From Actinomycetes bacterium (GTDB lineage: Bacteria > Actinomycetota > Actinomycetes > Nanopelagicales > Nanopelagicaceae), in contig JANXZF010000102.1 of NCBI GenBank assembly GCA_025355665.1, positions 1 through 33,306 on the forward strand: 33,306 bases of DNA, in the 5' to 3' direction. Position numbers and translations under genes: made by a program. Shown one piece after another: positions 9,001-16,421 of this stretch. The notes under the pieces are model-generated. The model was given only the letters and a program-made list of their open reading frames with translations. It did not search any database and had not been told where the DNA came from. How positions within the stretch are numbered: position 1 is the stretch's first letter; each line of letters opens with the position of its first letter.

Positions 9001-11445
9001 ATGACGGCTCCAGTTGGTCTTTCTACTCAGGAGGCCGCTGTCAGGTTGGCGAAGAACGGGCCGAACATACTCGATTCTCGTTCGCGCAACTCGGCATGGA
9101 AGTTGCTGTTGCGACAATTCGAGAGTCCTATAATCTTGATTCTCTTTGCTGCGACCATCATTTCGATGTTCCTGGGTGAGGTCACCGACGGAATTATCAT
9201 CCTCGCGATCATTGTCCCCAGCGGATTGCTTGGTTTTTGGCAGGAGCATCGTGCGAGTAAGACCATGGAATCACTTCTCAATCAGATTCACATTCATGTG
9301 GAGGTAATCCGAGATGGGAAAGAAATAACGATTCCGATCGAGGAAGTAGTCGTTGACGATCTGGTCGCTCTTCGCGCAGGGGATTTGGTTCCTGCTGATA
9401 TCCACGTCGTTCAAGCCAGTGGCCTAATGGTCGATGAATCAGCCATGACGGGTGAGTCCTTTCCGAGAGAAAAGGCTGTTGGGGAAATCGATGCGGCGAA
9501 GCCGTTGGCGCAAAGGGGATCGGAACTCTTCTATGGAACCCATGTAGTCAGTGGAGTAGGTCAAGGCATCGTCATCAAAACAGGTCGCGATACTGAATTC
9601 GGCGAAATCGCCCAATCACTCAATTCGCGCGATGTTACAACGGGATTCGAGCGCGGAACGACCGCTTTTGGAATGTTGCTCCTCAAGGCCATGATCTTCC
9701 TAGTTTCAGCACTTTTTATTGTCAATATGTTTTTACACCGCCCGATAATCGATTCGCTGCTCTTCTCCCTTGCGTTGGCAGTAGGCCTCACACCTCAATT
9801 GCTCCCGGTGATCATTTCAGTCTCTCTTGCGGCTGGGGCAAAGCGCATGGCCCAAAAGCAAGTATTGGTGAAGCGCCTTGACGCGATTGAAGACTTCGGC
9901 CTCATGACCGCCTTGTGTACTGACAAAACAGGAACGATCACAGCCGGAGCGATTCGACTCGATGGTGCACTTGACCCAACTGGGGAGGTAAATGAGCGCG
10001 TGCTCGAGTTGGCCTTCCTCAATGCGAAATCCCAAAAAGGGTTCATCAATCCTTTGGATGCTGCAATAGTGAGTTCGGTAGGTACCAAATTCACCGAGGC
10101 TAAGGTTCTTGGTGAGATTCCGTACGATTTTGAGAGACGACGTCTAACCGTGCTCGTTGACGATCACGGTCCCCTGATGAATACAAAAGGAGCTTTTGCG
10201 AGCATTCTGGGTATTTGCACGAACGTTCGCGTTGGAAAAGAACTCAAACCTTTGGCTCCGATGATGACAGAACTTCAGAATCTATTCCAAGAAATCAGCA
10301 GCCAAGGAAATCGTGTATTAGGAATTGCCACAAAGTCAGTGACCGCCCAGGCGAGAGTCAGCATTGATGACGAGAAGGAAATGGTTTTTGAGGGCATATT
10401 GGTCTTCCATGATCCGCTTAAACCTGACGCTAAGGAGGCAATCGAAGAATTAGCAATGCTAGGAATCGATCTCTACATGATTACCGGTGACAACCGCTTT
10501 GCGGCAAAATCAATAGCATCTCAAGTCGGGCTGCCATCTGAGGTCGTCCTGGTGGGCGCCGACATATCCGCTTTGGATAATGATGCCCTCAACGAGAAAG
10601 TTAAAAGGTGTCGCGTATTTGCCGAGGTAGATCCAATTCAGAAGGAAAGAATCATTCTGGCCGTAAGGGCCTCGGGAGCAACGGTTGGCTATTTCGGCGA
10701 TGGGATAAATGACGCGGCAGCACTGCACGCGGCCGACGTGGGGATTTCTGTTGACACTGCCGTCGATGTCGCTAAAAACGCTGCCTCAATAGTTCTTCTG
10801 GATAAAGACCTGCGAGTTATCGCACAGGGCGTTTCCCTTGGTCGAACCACATTCGTCAACACGATGAAATATGTGAGGGTAGGGGTGAGCGCCGCATTTG
10901 GAAATGTAGTGTCTATGGCGATAGCCGACATATTTCTTCCATTTCTACCTATGCTCCCAATGCAAATCCTGCTCCTTAACTTTATGACTGATTTTCCTGC
11001 CATCGCCATATCGGGGGATCAAGTTGACTCTGAGGACATCATTAAACCCAGGGCCTGGGATATAAAGGCAATTCGAAAATTCATGATCTACTTCGGACTC
11101 TTGAGTTCAGTATTCGACATTGTCACTTTCATTGTTTTGAGGCGAGGATTCCATGCCCCAGATACGCTCTTTCGTAGTGGTTGGTTTATCGAGTCCACTC
11201 TGACCGAATTAGCGGTCATGATGGTTCTTAGAACTCACCGGCGATTTTGGCGGAGCAAGCCCGGTAAGGGTCTGTTCTGGTCAAGTCTGATTTTGGCGGT
11301 GACAACTATCGCAATTCCCTTCACCGGTTTCGGCAGTGTGATTGGCCTTGCGGTCCCTCCACTTAATTTGCTGATTATCCTTTTTGGTCTTATTGGCATC
11401 TACATCGTCTTGAACGAGATCGCGAAGAAATACTGGATGAAGTAG
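9001..11445 (+). CDS. P3B-type cation-transporting ATPase (MgtA-like)
   Basis: This is a P-type ATPase, most likely importing Mg2+. In order it shows an N-terminal cation-ATPase segment, the first membrane pair, and the actuator domain with MTGES. The fourth helix reads VGLTPQLLPV, close to the LTPEMLP of MgtA-type pumps. Next come the phosphorylated Asp308 in DKTGT, the nucleotide domain, the hinge GDGIND (566-571) and six C-terminal helices. The 814-aa length is shorter than E. coli MgtA (about 900), mainly at the N-terminus. Gln replaces the Glu of the TPE motif, so ion specificity is less certain. Two small membrane-protein genes follow without a gap, which suggests one transcript. The start lacks a ribosome site but has a -10 at leaderless distance. 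Confidence 0.9.
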   Translation: MTAPVGLSTQEAAVRLAKNGPNILDSRSRNSAWKLLLRQFESPIILILFAATIISMFLGEVTDGIIILAIIVPSGLLGFWQEHRASKTMESLLNQIHIHVEVIRDGKEITIPIEEVVVDDLVALRAGDLVPADIHVVQASGLMVDESAMTGESFPREKAVGEIDAAKPLAQRGSELFYGTHVVSGVGQGIVIKTGRDTEFGEIAQSLNSRDVTTGFERGTTAFGMLLLKAMIFLVSALFIVNMFLHRPIIDSLLFSLALAVGLTPQLLPVIISVSLAAGAKRMAQKQVLVKRLDAIEDFGLMTALCTDKTGTITAGAIRLDGALDPTGEVNERVLELAFLNAKSQKGFINPLDAAIVSSVGTKFTEAKVLGEIPYDFERRRLTVLVDDHGPLMNTKGAFASILGICTNVRVGKELKPLAPMMTELQNLFQEISSQGNRVLGIATKSVTAQARVSIDDEKEMVFEGILVFHDPLKPDAKEAIEELAMLGIDLYMITGDNRFAAKSIASQVGLPSEVVLVGADISALDNDALNEKVKRCRVFAEVDPIQKERIILAVRASGATVGYFGDGINDAAALHAADVGISVDTAVDVAKNAASIVLLDKDLRVIAQGVSLGRTTFVNTMKYVRVGVSAAFGNVVSMAIADIFLPFLPMLPMQILLLNFMTDFPAIAISGDQVDSEDIIKPRAWDIKAIRKFMIYFGLLSSVFDIVTFIVLRRGFHAPDTLFRSGWFIESTLTELAVMMVLRTHRRFWRSKPGKGLFWSSLILAVTTIAIPFTGFGSVIGLAVPPLNLLIILFGLIGIYIVLNEIAKKYWMK

Positions 11446-12003
11446 ATGAGGAAGAATTCACGCAATTCCACGCTCTGGATCATCACGTTCTTTATAGGAA
11501 CTATTTTCCAGTTTTGGAGAGGCTCTCAGATAGACACTTTGGTCTTCGCAGTTTTCACCTCCTTGCTTCTGGTTGCTTCGCAAGAAATGCTCGGATTTCC
11601 GAATTTACGCGCTACGAATTTCGCCACATCCTTCGGCATTCTCTTTGTTTTTACCCTCGTGTTTACGATCGTCGGTATTCATTCTGTTCTTTCGGCGATC
11701 TTCTACCTCGCCCTTGTTCCCCTTGTGTCGAAGAGTATGTGGAGAGGCGATTCGAACGTTGTCGTAACCTCTACACCGGCAATACGCAAAGCCTCGAGCA
11801 TTTGGTTCACAATCGGGGTGGTCACATGCTTAGCTGAATTGGGAAATTATTTCGCGGCGGCTGCAACGCACAATGACAAGGTGTATCCGACAATTACAGT
11901 GCTTGTCGACCCCTTTGTTGCTCACATCTCGGGGAAAATCGTCTTCGTACTTCTCTGGGCAACTATCGGTGTTGGACTCTTGAGAGTGTCAGCCAAGACA
12001 TGA
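11446..12003 (+). CDS. Hypothetical multi-pass membrane protein
   Basis: I do not recognise this family. The 185-residue protein has five or so hydrophobic segments (around residues 9-25, 30-47, 60-95 in two spans, 115-135 and 160-180), with basic residues at the N-terminus. It contains no catalytic motif that I can name. The ATG directly follows the ATPase stop codon (TAG|ATG), so translation is probably coupled. Its own stop overlaps the next small gene as ATGA. That gene order suggests an accessory role for the cation ATPase or a common membrane function, but this is inference from position only. Confidence 0.75.
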   Translation: MRKNSRNSTLWIITFFIGTIFQFWRGSQIDTLVFAVFTSLLLVASQEMLGFPNLRATNFATSFGILFVFTLVFTIVGIHSVLSAIFYLALVPLVSKSMWRGDSNVVVTSTPAIRKASSIWFTIGVVTCLAELGNYFAAAATHNDKVYPTITVLVDPFVAHISGKIVFVLLWATIGVGLLRVSAKT

Positions 12004-12209
12004 GTACCGACGTTTTCATGCTCTCCTATCTGCTTCTAGCCTTTGCCGCGCTAGCGACGTGGGTGTATTCACGCTTGCGCCCTCTTCGGGTGGCACCCTT
12101 TGGGCAACTGCTTCGACACATGATGATTAATCGCGTCAATCGGATCGCGGTTTTCGCAATCTGGTGGTGGGTCGGATGGCATTTCTTCGGTCAGCCTTTT
12201 CCGAATTAG
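12000..12209 (+). CDS. Small membrane protein, DUF6186-like
   Basis: This 69-aa protein has one N-terminal membrane helix (about residues 6-24) and a second hydrophobic stretch near the C-terminus with the aromatic run AIWWWVGWHFF. That ending, after a basic loop (LRPLRV ... INRVNRI), resembles small actinobacterial proteins grouped as DUF6186; this is my recognition and was not searched. The start overlaps the preceding stop by 4 bp (ATGA), so it belongs to the ATPase transcript. The function is unknown. Confidence 0.7.
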   Translation: MSTDVFMLSYLLLAFAALATWVYSRLRPLRVAPFGQLLRHMMINRVNRIAVFAIWWWVGWHFFGQPFPN

Positions 12210-12226
12210 TCTGACCAATATCACTT

Positions 12227-12240
12227 GCATAGGGCTATGC
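12227..12240. promoter_or_regulatory. Short perfect palindrome upstream of nfeD
   Basis: GCATAG-GG-CTATGC is a 6-bp perfect inverted repeat with a 2-bp centre. It lies in the 82-bp gap between the small membrane gene and the NfeD-like gene. The 2-nt centre is too tight for an RNA hairpin loop, so a protein-binding site is more likely than a terminator. There is no T-tract. Confidence 0.3.
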
Positions 12241-12291
12241 CCTTGGTGGTCTTTCGGTGGTACGTTGGACGTAAGTCTTAGGAGACGCCCA

Positions 12292-12732
12292 ATGCACTAT
12301 TGGATATGGCTTGCACTCGCAGGTGGATTCGTCGTTCTTGAAATACTGACCCTAAGTTTGATCTTCTTTTCCTTTGCCATTGCAGCACTCGTAGGCGCTT
12401 TAGGTGCGGCCGTTTGGATCGGATCGTCAGTCCAATGGGTAGGTTTTGCCATAACAGCTGTGCTGACTTTGGCAATAATTCGACCCATCGTGCGCAAGTA
12501 CCTTTTTAGAAAGTCCAGTGGCGGAAACACGGGTGTGGAGGCGTTGATTAATCACGAGGCCATCACGCTTACAGACGTGTCGTCGAGTGCAGGCACAATC
12601 CGGCTTCGGAACGAGACCTGGACTGCGCGTTGCGATACTGGCTCGATTCCGGCCGGGTCTGAAGTGCTTGTAGCCCGCATAGATGGAGCCGTTGCAATAG
12701 TCGTCCCAAAAGTTTCCAATAAAACTGTATAA
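12292..12732 (+). CDS. NfeD-like membrane protein (short form)
   Basis: NfeD proteins work with SPFH/stomatin-like proteins in membrane microdomains. This 146-aa short form has two to three membrane helices (about residues 5-50 and 53-72), then a soluble C-terminal domain. That domain looks like the NfeD OB fold (EALINHEAIT, SAGTIRLRNETWTARCD, GSEVLVARIDGAVAIVV). The serine-protease domain of long NfeD proteins is absent. ATG 12292 has AGGAG (12280-12284) 7 nt upstream and is better than the in-frame TTG at 12265. An SPFH gene follows 10 bp downstream, the classic partner pair. Confidence 0.9.
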   Translation: MHYWIWLALAGGFVVLEILTLSLIFFSFAIAALVGALGAAVWIGSSVQWVGFAITAVLTLAIIRPIVRKYLFRKSSGGNTGVEALINHEAITLTDVSSSAGTIRLRNETWTARCDTGSIPAGSEVLVARIDGAVAIVVPKVSNKTV

Positions 12733-12742
12733 GGAGAGTTTC

Positions 12743-13621
12743 ATGTCAGCCGCCAATATCGCACTAATAGTCCTTCTGGTGATCGCGATCGCCATCGTCG
12801 TGGGAGCTATCAAGATTATTCCGCAAGCACGTGCGGGTATTGTTGAAAGATTGGGCAAGTACCACCGAACCCTTGGACCTGGGCTCAATCTAATAATTCC
12901 CGGGATTGATCGACTTCGTCCACTCGTTGATCTACGTGAAAAGGTCGTCTCATTCCCACCTCAACCGGTAATTACCGAGGATAACTTGGTGGTAAATATC
13001 GACACCGTTATCTATTTCCAGGTTACGAATGCGAAATCCGCGACTTATGAAATTGAGAATTACATTCAAGGCATAGAACAGTTGGTTGTCACCACACTTC
13101 GAAACTCAGTCGGCGGGCTTGACCTCGAAAAGGCATTGACATCGCGTGACCATATCAACGCAATTCTTCGCGGTGTTTTGGATGAGGCAACGAGCAAGTG
13201 GGGCGTTCGCGTAAATCGAGTTGAAATTAAGGCTATTGAGCCACCCCCTAGCGTCCAAGAGTCGATGGAAAAACAAATGAGGGCCGATCGCGATAAACGA
13301 GCTGCGATCCTTACTGCCGAAGGAGAGAAGCAGAGCCAAATTCTAAAGGCCGAGGGAGCGCGGGCGTCAGACATTCTTCGCGCCGAAGGTGAAGCCCAAG
13401 CTGCAGTTATTCGCGCCGAAGGTGAAGCCACTGCAATTGCAAAGGTATTTAAGGCGATTCACGATGGCAATGCCGACGACAAGGTATTGGCATACAAATA
13501 TCTTGAACAGTTGTCTGTAATCGCAAACGGAACCTCAAGCAAGGTATGGGTGATTCCTGCCGAGTTGTCAGGAACGGTGAGCACAATCGCGCGCGCTTTC
13601 AAAGAGTCGGGTAAGGGATAA
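12743..13621 (+). CDS. SPFH/Band 7 family protein (paraslipin/QmcA type)
   Basis: This is a membrane-anchored scaffold of the stomatin/prohibitin superfamily. An N-terminal helix (about residues 5-25) precedes the Band 7 domain: IIPQARAGIVERLGKYHRTL, GLNLIIPGIDRL, VVSFPPQPVITEDN, and the conserved VRVNRVEIKAIEPP. It ends in a charged coiled coil rich in Ala-Glu-Gly repeats (about residues 180-235), used for oligomerisation. The 292-aa length is typical. The start has AAGGAG 7 nt upstream, and nfeD lies 10 bp before. The two proteins probably form one complex affecting membrane order or protein turnover. Confidence 0.93.
   Translation: MSAANIALIVLLVIAIAIVVGAIKIIPQARAGIVERLGKYHRTLGPGLNLIIPGIDRLRPLVDLREKVVSFPPQPVITEDNLVVNIDTVIYFQVTNAKSATYEIENYIQGIEQLVVTTLRNSVGGLDLEKALTSRDHINAILRGVLDEATSKWGVRVNRVEIKAIEPPPSVQESMEKQMRADRDKRAAILTAEGEKQSQILKAEGARASDILRAEGEAQAAVIRAEGEATAIAKVFKAIHDGNADDKVLAYKYLEQLSVIANGTSSKVWVIPAELSGTVSTIARAFKESGKG
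13378..13429 (+). repeat. Direct repeat inside the SPFH coiled coil
   Basis: A 19-nt sequence (TCGCGCCGAAGGTGAAGCC) occurs identically at 13378-13396 and 13411-13429. The 33-bp period encodes an 11-residue repeat (RAEGEAxxAVI). Less exact copies (KAEGEKQSQIL, KAEGARASDIL) precede it. Eleven-residue repeats are normal in SPFH coiled coils, but the exact nucleotide identity suggests recent duplication or gene conversion. Confidence 0.7.
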
Positions 13622-13632
13622 CTTGGCGATCC

Positions 13633-14199
13633 ATGGAGAATCTCCTGTCGAAATTTGATCGATACCTCTACCTCTGGTTACTCGTCGTTTTTCTTTTTGG
13701 TCTTTCGGTCATGACTTCTTACGTCCTTGTTCAGCAGGAGGGAAGGTCGTCAATAAATATTCCTTTGATTCAGATGGCGCAATCTGTTGAGGCCGATCTC
13801 AAATCCGGCGCTAGCACCTCTGCAATTTTAAAAGCACAGGAAATTGACCTCTCATTTGATCAAAGCCCTTTCATCACCTTGTACGCGCTAGATAAGAAGG
13901 TTATTGGAAGTAGCCAACATTTCCACGGGACTACGTTGACCCTGCCCGACGGCGTGCTGGTCAATGCCAGAGAAAATGGGGAGGTTCGCCTCACATGGCA
14001 GCCACGACGCAACTTGCGGTTTGCAACCGTTACCGACTACCTGCCCAACTTCGGGTATGTCTCCACCGCCCAATCGCTTGAAGAAACTGAGGCGCGTGCA
14101 ACGAGGGCAAAGTGGATTGGCTTTAGCGCAATCGGTCTTGGTTCTGTGGTCTCGGGAATCGTGATGTGGTACCTGGCGAAACGTCGAAAAGGGAACTAG
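13633..14199 (+). CDS. Membrane protein with an extracytoplasmic sensor-like domain
   Basis: The 188-aa protein has a membrane helix at about residues 14-33, roughly 120 residues outside the membrane, a second helix at about 160-181, and a short basic tail (KRRKGN). The outer part reads like the sensor region of a histidine kinase (FITLYALDKKVIGSS, VRLTWQPRRNLRFATV, YVSTAQSLEETEAR), but the protein stops after the second helix. No HAMP, kinase or cyclase domain follows. Similar short proteins exist in other bacteria without known function. It lies 11 bp after the SPFH gene and before the kdpDE relic. Either it is a stand-alone signal-binding protein or its effector has been lost. Confidence 0.75.
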   Translation: MENLLSKFDRYLYLWLLVVFLFGLSVMTSYVLVQQEGRSSINIPLIQMAQSVEADLKSGASTSAILKAQEIDLSFDQSPFITLYALDKKVIGSSQHFHGTTLTLPDGVLVNARENGEVRLTWQPRRNLRFATVTDYLPNFGYVSTAQSLEETEARATRAKWIGFSAIGLGSVVSGIVMWYLAKRRKGN

Positions 14200-14308
14200 A
14201 TCGAGGTCGTATGTAATCCGTTAGGAATCAGGGTCGTCGACGCCAACGCTGACACTTCCTGCCTAATATCTTCGAATAGGCGAGTGGTGGAGGAATGATG
14301 GTAGATCT

Positions 14309-14374
14309 GATGTTGGTGGTCTTTCAGTTGTGGTGTCGATCCCCATCAAACTTGAAGAAAATGCGAAGCGCTAA
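14309..14374 (+). pseudogene. Remnant of kdpD (C-terminal end only)
   Basis: The frame DVGGLSVVVSIPIKLEENAKR ending at TAA 14372-14374 matches the way KdpD sensor kinases end (a glycine-rich turn, then a final strand such as GLTVVVSLP). It sits 5 bp before a degraded kdpE, as kdpD does. Upstream, the only further similarity is a few residues in the same frame (NDGRS, 14294-14308), and stop codons appear in all frames between 14200 and 14300. The rest of the roughly 850-residue kinase is absent. The identification rests on position and this short similarity. Confidence 0.55.
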
Positions 14375-14379
14375 TCTCA

Positions 14380-14941
14380 ATGCTAAAGGTGCTAGTTTTT
14401 GATGACGAGCCGCAGATCATTCGTGCTCTGGGAATAAACACCCAAGCTCGTGGATTTCTGATGATTGCCGCAGCCACTGGAAAAGAAGGTCTTGAGATGG
14501 CGGCTCAACCCAAACCAGATGTTGTTGTCGTAGATTTAGGATTATCGGATATTGGGGGAGTGGAGGTAGTAAAGAACCTACGGTGATGGAGCAATATGAC
14601 GATACTGGTTCCTTCTGGGAGGTCTGACTCAGTGCAAAAAAGTTGAGGCCCTCAATAATGGGGCAGGCGACTACGTTACAAGACTTTTCAACATCGAAGA
14701 ATTTTTTGCAAGAATACGGGCGGTTTCAATGCGAATTAGCCAAGTGGAGTATCCAAAAGTTCAAATTGGCTTTTGGCAAGTTGGCCTTGCAGATAGAGTG
14801 ATTTGCAATCCAGCGACCGTAGAACAAGTTCGGCTTACGCCCTTCGGAGGGCAAATACTAGAGCCCGATCCTTCGGCACCCAAGCATTTCTTGACTGAGA
14901 CTGGCTTGGGTTACCGATTTCTACCAAGTTCGCTTTTGTAA
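14380..14941 (+). pseudogene. Degraded kdpE (KdpE-type response regulator)
   Basis: The first 68 codons read like KdpE: VLVFDDEPQIIRAL, then KPDVVVVDLGLSDIGGVEV with the phospho-acceptor Asp. An in-frame TGA at 14584-14586 stands where the family has Gly before Trp (probably GGA to TGA). After it the similarity continues (WSNMTILV). A run of six A's near 14637-14641 then shifts the frame by one, and in the new frame the text resumes as VEALNNGAGDYVT and FFARIRA. At VRLTP the match jumps to LEPDPSAPKHFLTETGLGYRF, the normal C-terminus. About 45 residues of the winged-helix domain, including the recognition helix, are therefore deleted. With three independent lesions this is a pseudogene. Confidence 0.9.
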
Positions 14942-14945
14942 TCGG

Positions 14946-15674
14946 CTACTTTGTTTTCCTTTTTAGCGTGAGTGCTCCAGCCGCAAGTAGTCCGAATAGG
15001 AAGAGCGCCAGTATCAGGAAATCGCGGGTCACCGATCCTTGTCCGGCGACCACCTTTTGAGTCGCATCAACAGCGTAAGTCAGGGGCAAGTAATCAGAAA
15101 TAATGCGCAAAATTGAGGGCATGCTCCCTCGGGGAACAAGCAAGCCGCTAAGGAGTAATTGCGGAAAAAGCACTGCAGGAAGAAATTGAACGGCCTGGAA
15201 TTCCGTTTTCGCAAAAGAACTAACAAAAATTCCGATCGCCATTCCGAGAAGTGCGTCGAGTATTGCGACGACGATGAGCATGAGTTGGGATCCAGCGATC
15301 TTCAGGCCGAGTGGACCAAGGGCGACAGATGAAACGATTGTGGCCTGGATCAATGCGGCGATACCGAATGCTTTTGCATAACCCAAAATGAATTCGAGTT
15401 TTGTAATTGGAAGGATCAGCAAGCGCTCGAGTGTGCCTGAAGTGCGCTCACGCAATGTTCCGACGCTGGTGATCAGGAACATGACCAACATAGGGAAGAT
15501 TCCAAGCAATGAGGCGGCGACGCGTTGAAAGACGATGGGCTGATTTTGGTAGACGTACTTAAGGATCGTCATTAAAAGAACTGGAGCCAGAATCATCAAC
15601 GCAATTGTTCGCGGATCGTGACGCAATTGCGAAAGTATTCTGCGGGCCGTACCCCAGATACGCCGGATGCTCAT
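14946..15674 (-). CDS. ABC-2 type transporter permease
   Basis: This is the membrane subunit of an ABC exporter: 242 residues with six hydrophobic segments and the ABC-2 pattern (TSVGTLRERTSGTLERLLILPI after the second helix, then LLLSGLLVPRGSMPSILRIISDYLPLTYAV). The start ATG at 15674 overlaps the ATPase stop as ATGA; a longer in-frame extension upstream would lie inside the ATPase gene and is unlikely. It is co-transcribed with the ATPase at 15671-16378. Daunorubicin/multidrug-type exporters have this organisation, but the substrate is unknown. It ends 5 bp from the kdpE relic. Confidence 0.9.
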   Translation of the reverse strand: MSIRRIWGTARRILSQLRHDPRTIALMILAPVLLMTILKYVYQNQPIVFQRVAASLLGIFPMLVMFLITSVGTLRERTSGTLERLLILPITKLEFILGYAKAFGIAALIQATIVSSVALGPLGLKIAGSQLMLIVVAILDALLGMAIGIFVSSFAKTEFQAVQFLPAVLFPQLLLSGLLVPRGSMPSILRIISDYLPLTYAVDATQKVVAGQGSVTRDFLILALFLFGLLAAGALTLKRKTK

Positions 15675-16378
15675 ATTTTCTCCACCAAAGAGATAAAGAC
15701 CGCTTCCATATCGTCTGTTTTTGTCTGCTCCTTGAGTTCTTGTGGCGTTCCTCCCGCGAGTATTCGGCCATCGCGGAGAAGGTATAGGGAATCGCAACGA
15801 TCTGCCTCGTCCATAACGTGACTGCTTATGAGAAGGGTCTTGCCTTGATCTGCCAGTTTATGGAAGAGGTTCCATAGATCCCTTCGTAGTACCGGATCTA
15901 GTCCAACGGTTGGTTCGTCCAGAATCAAAAGTTCGGGTTTACCTAGCAGCGCGGTTGCAAGTGCCAACCGGGCTTTTTCTCCACCAGACAGGGAAGAAGC
16001 GAGTTGTTTCTGATTCTTAGTGAGATCCACTAATTCAAGAACTTCGTGTACCGAAATTTCAGATTGACCCAAAATCCGCGCAAAATAACGTAGGTTCTCA
16101 AGACATGTTAAATCCGTGTAGATGCTCGCGCTCTGGGTGAAATAGCCGATGCGTGTTCTCAAATTTTTCGAGCCTGCGGTCCGTCCAAATACTGTGATGC
16201 TGCCTGACTGACTGGCTTGGACACCGACAATGCTTCGCATGATCGTTGTCTTTCCGCTGCCACTTGGCCCGAGTAGTCCCACGATCTTTCCACGATCAAT
16301 GTACATCGTGAGATTGGGGATGATCGTTTTTCCGTCTCGGATAATCCTCAGATCGGAAATACGAACGCCTTCTGGCAT
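15671..16378 (-). CDS. ABC transporter ATP-binding protein
   Basis: This is the nucleotide-binding subunit of the ABC-2 exporter encoded directly downstream. It has Walker A GPSGSGKT (37-44), a Q-loop region YFTQSASIY, the signature LSGGE (130-134), Walker B LLILDE (150-155) with the D-loop VGLDP, and the switch histidine in ISSHVMDEAD. It is 235 aa, a single domain. The ATG at 16378 has no ribosome site; the hexamer TAGCCT ends 6 nt upstream, so the mRNA is probably leaderless. Its stop overlaps the permease start by 4 bp. Confidence 0.93.
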   Translation of the reverse strand: MPEGVRISDLRIIRDGKTIIPNLTMYIDRGKIVGLLGPSGSGKTTIMRSIVGVQASQSGSITVFGRTAGSKNLRTRIGYFTQSASIYTDLTCLENLRYFARILGQSEISVHEVLELVDLTKNQKQLASSLSGGEKARLALATALLGKPELLILDEPTVGLDPVLRRDLWNLFHKLADQGKTLLISSHVMDEADRCDSLYLLRDGRILAGGTPQELKEQTKTDDMEAVFISLVEKI

Positions 16379-16384
16379 GTTAGA

Positions 16385-16390
16385 AGGCTA
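16385..16390 (-). promoter_or_regulatory. Putative leaderless -10 for the ABC exporter operon
   Basis: On the minus strand TAGCCT (TANNNT) is followed by six bases and then the ATG at 16378. There is no Shine-Dalgarno sequence. It belongs to the recurrent spacing pattern seen in this window. Confidence 0.4.
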
Positions 16391-16421
16391 CTCGCCCAAC
16401 TGCTCATTTCATGCTTCTATA

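Noticed and set aside
14380-14586. A 68-aa receiver-only protein as a real short gene
   Set aside because: It ends at a TGA in the middle of a receiver domain, and the remainder of the same protein follows in the next frame. This is a broken kdpE, not a designed small gene.
14729-14941. A 70-aa protein starting at ATG 14729
   Set aside because: The same frame continues upstream as kdpE text, and the segment lacks the DNA-binding helix. It is part of the pseudogene.
15675-15797. Longer start for the ABC permease (41 extra residues)
   Set aside because: The extension lies inside the ATPase coding sequence, does not look like a permease N-terminus, and the ATGA overlap at 15671-15674 gives a natural start.
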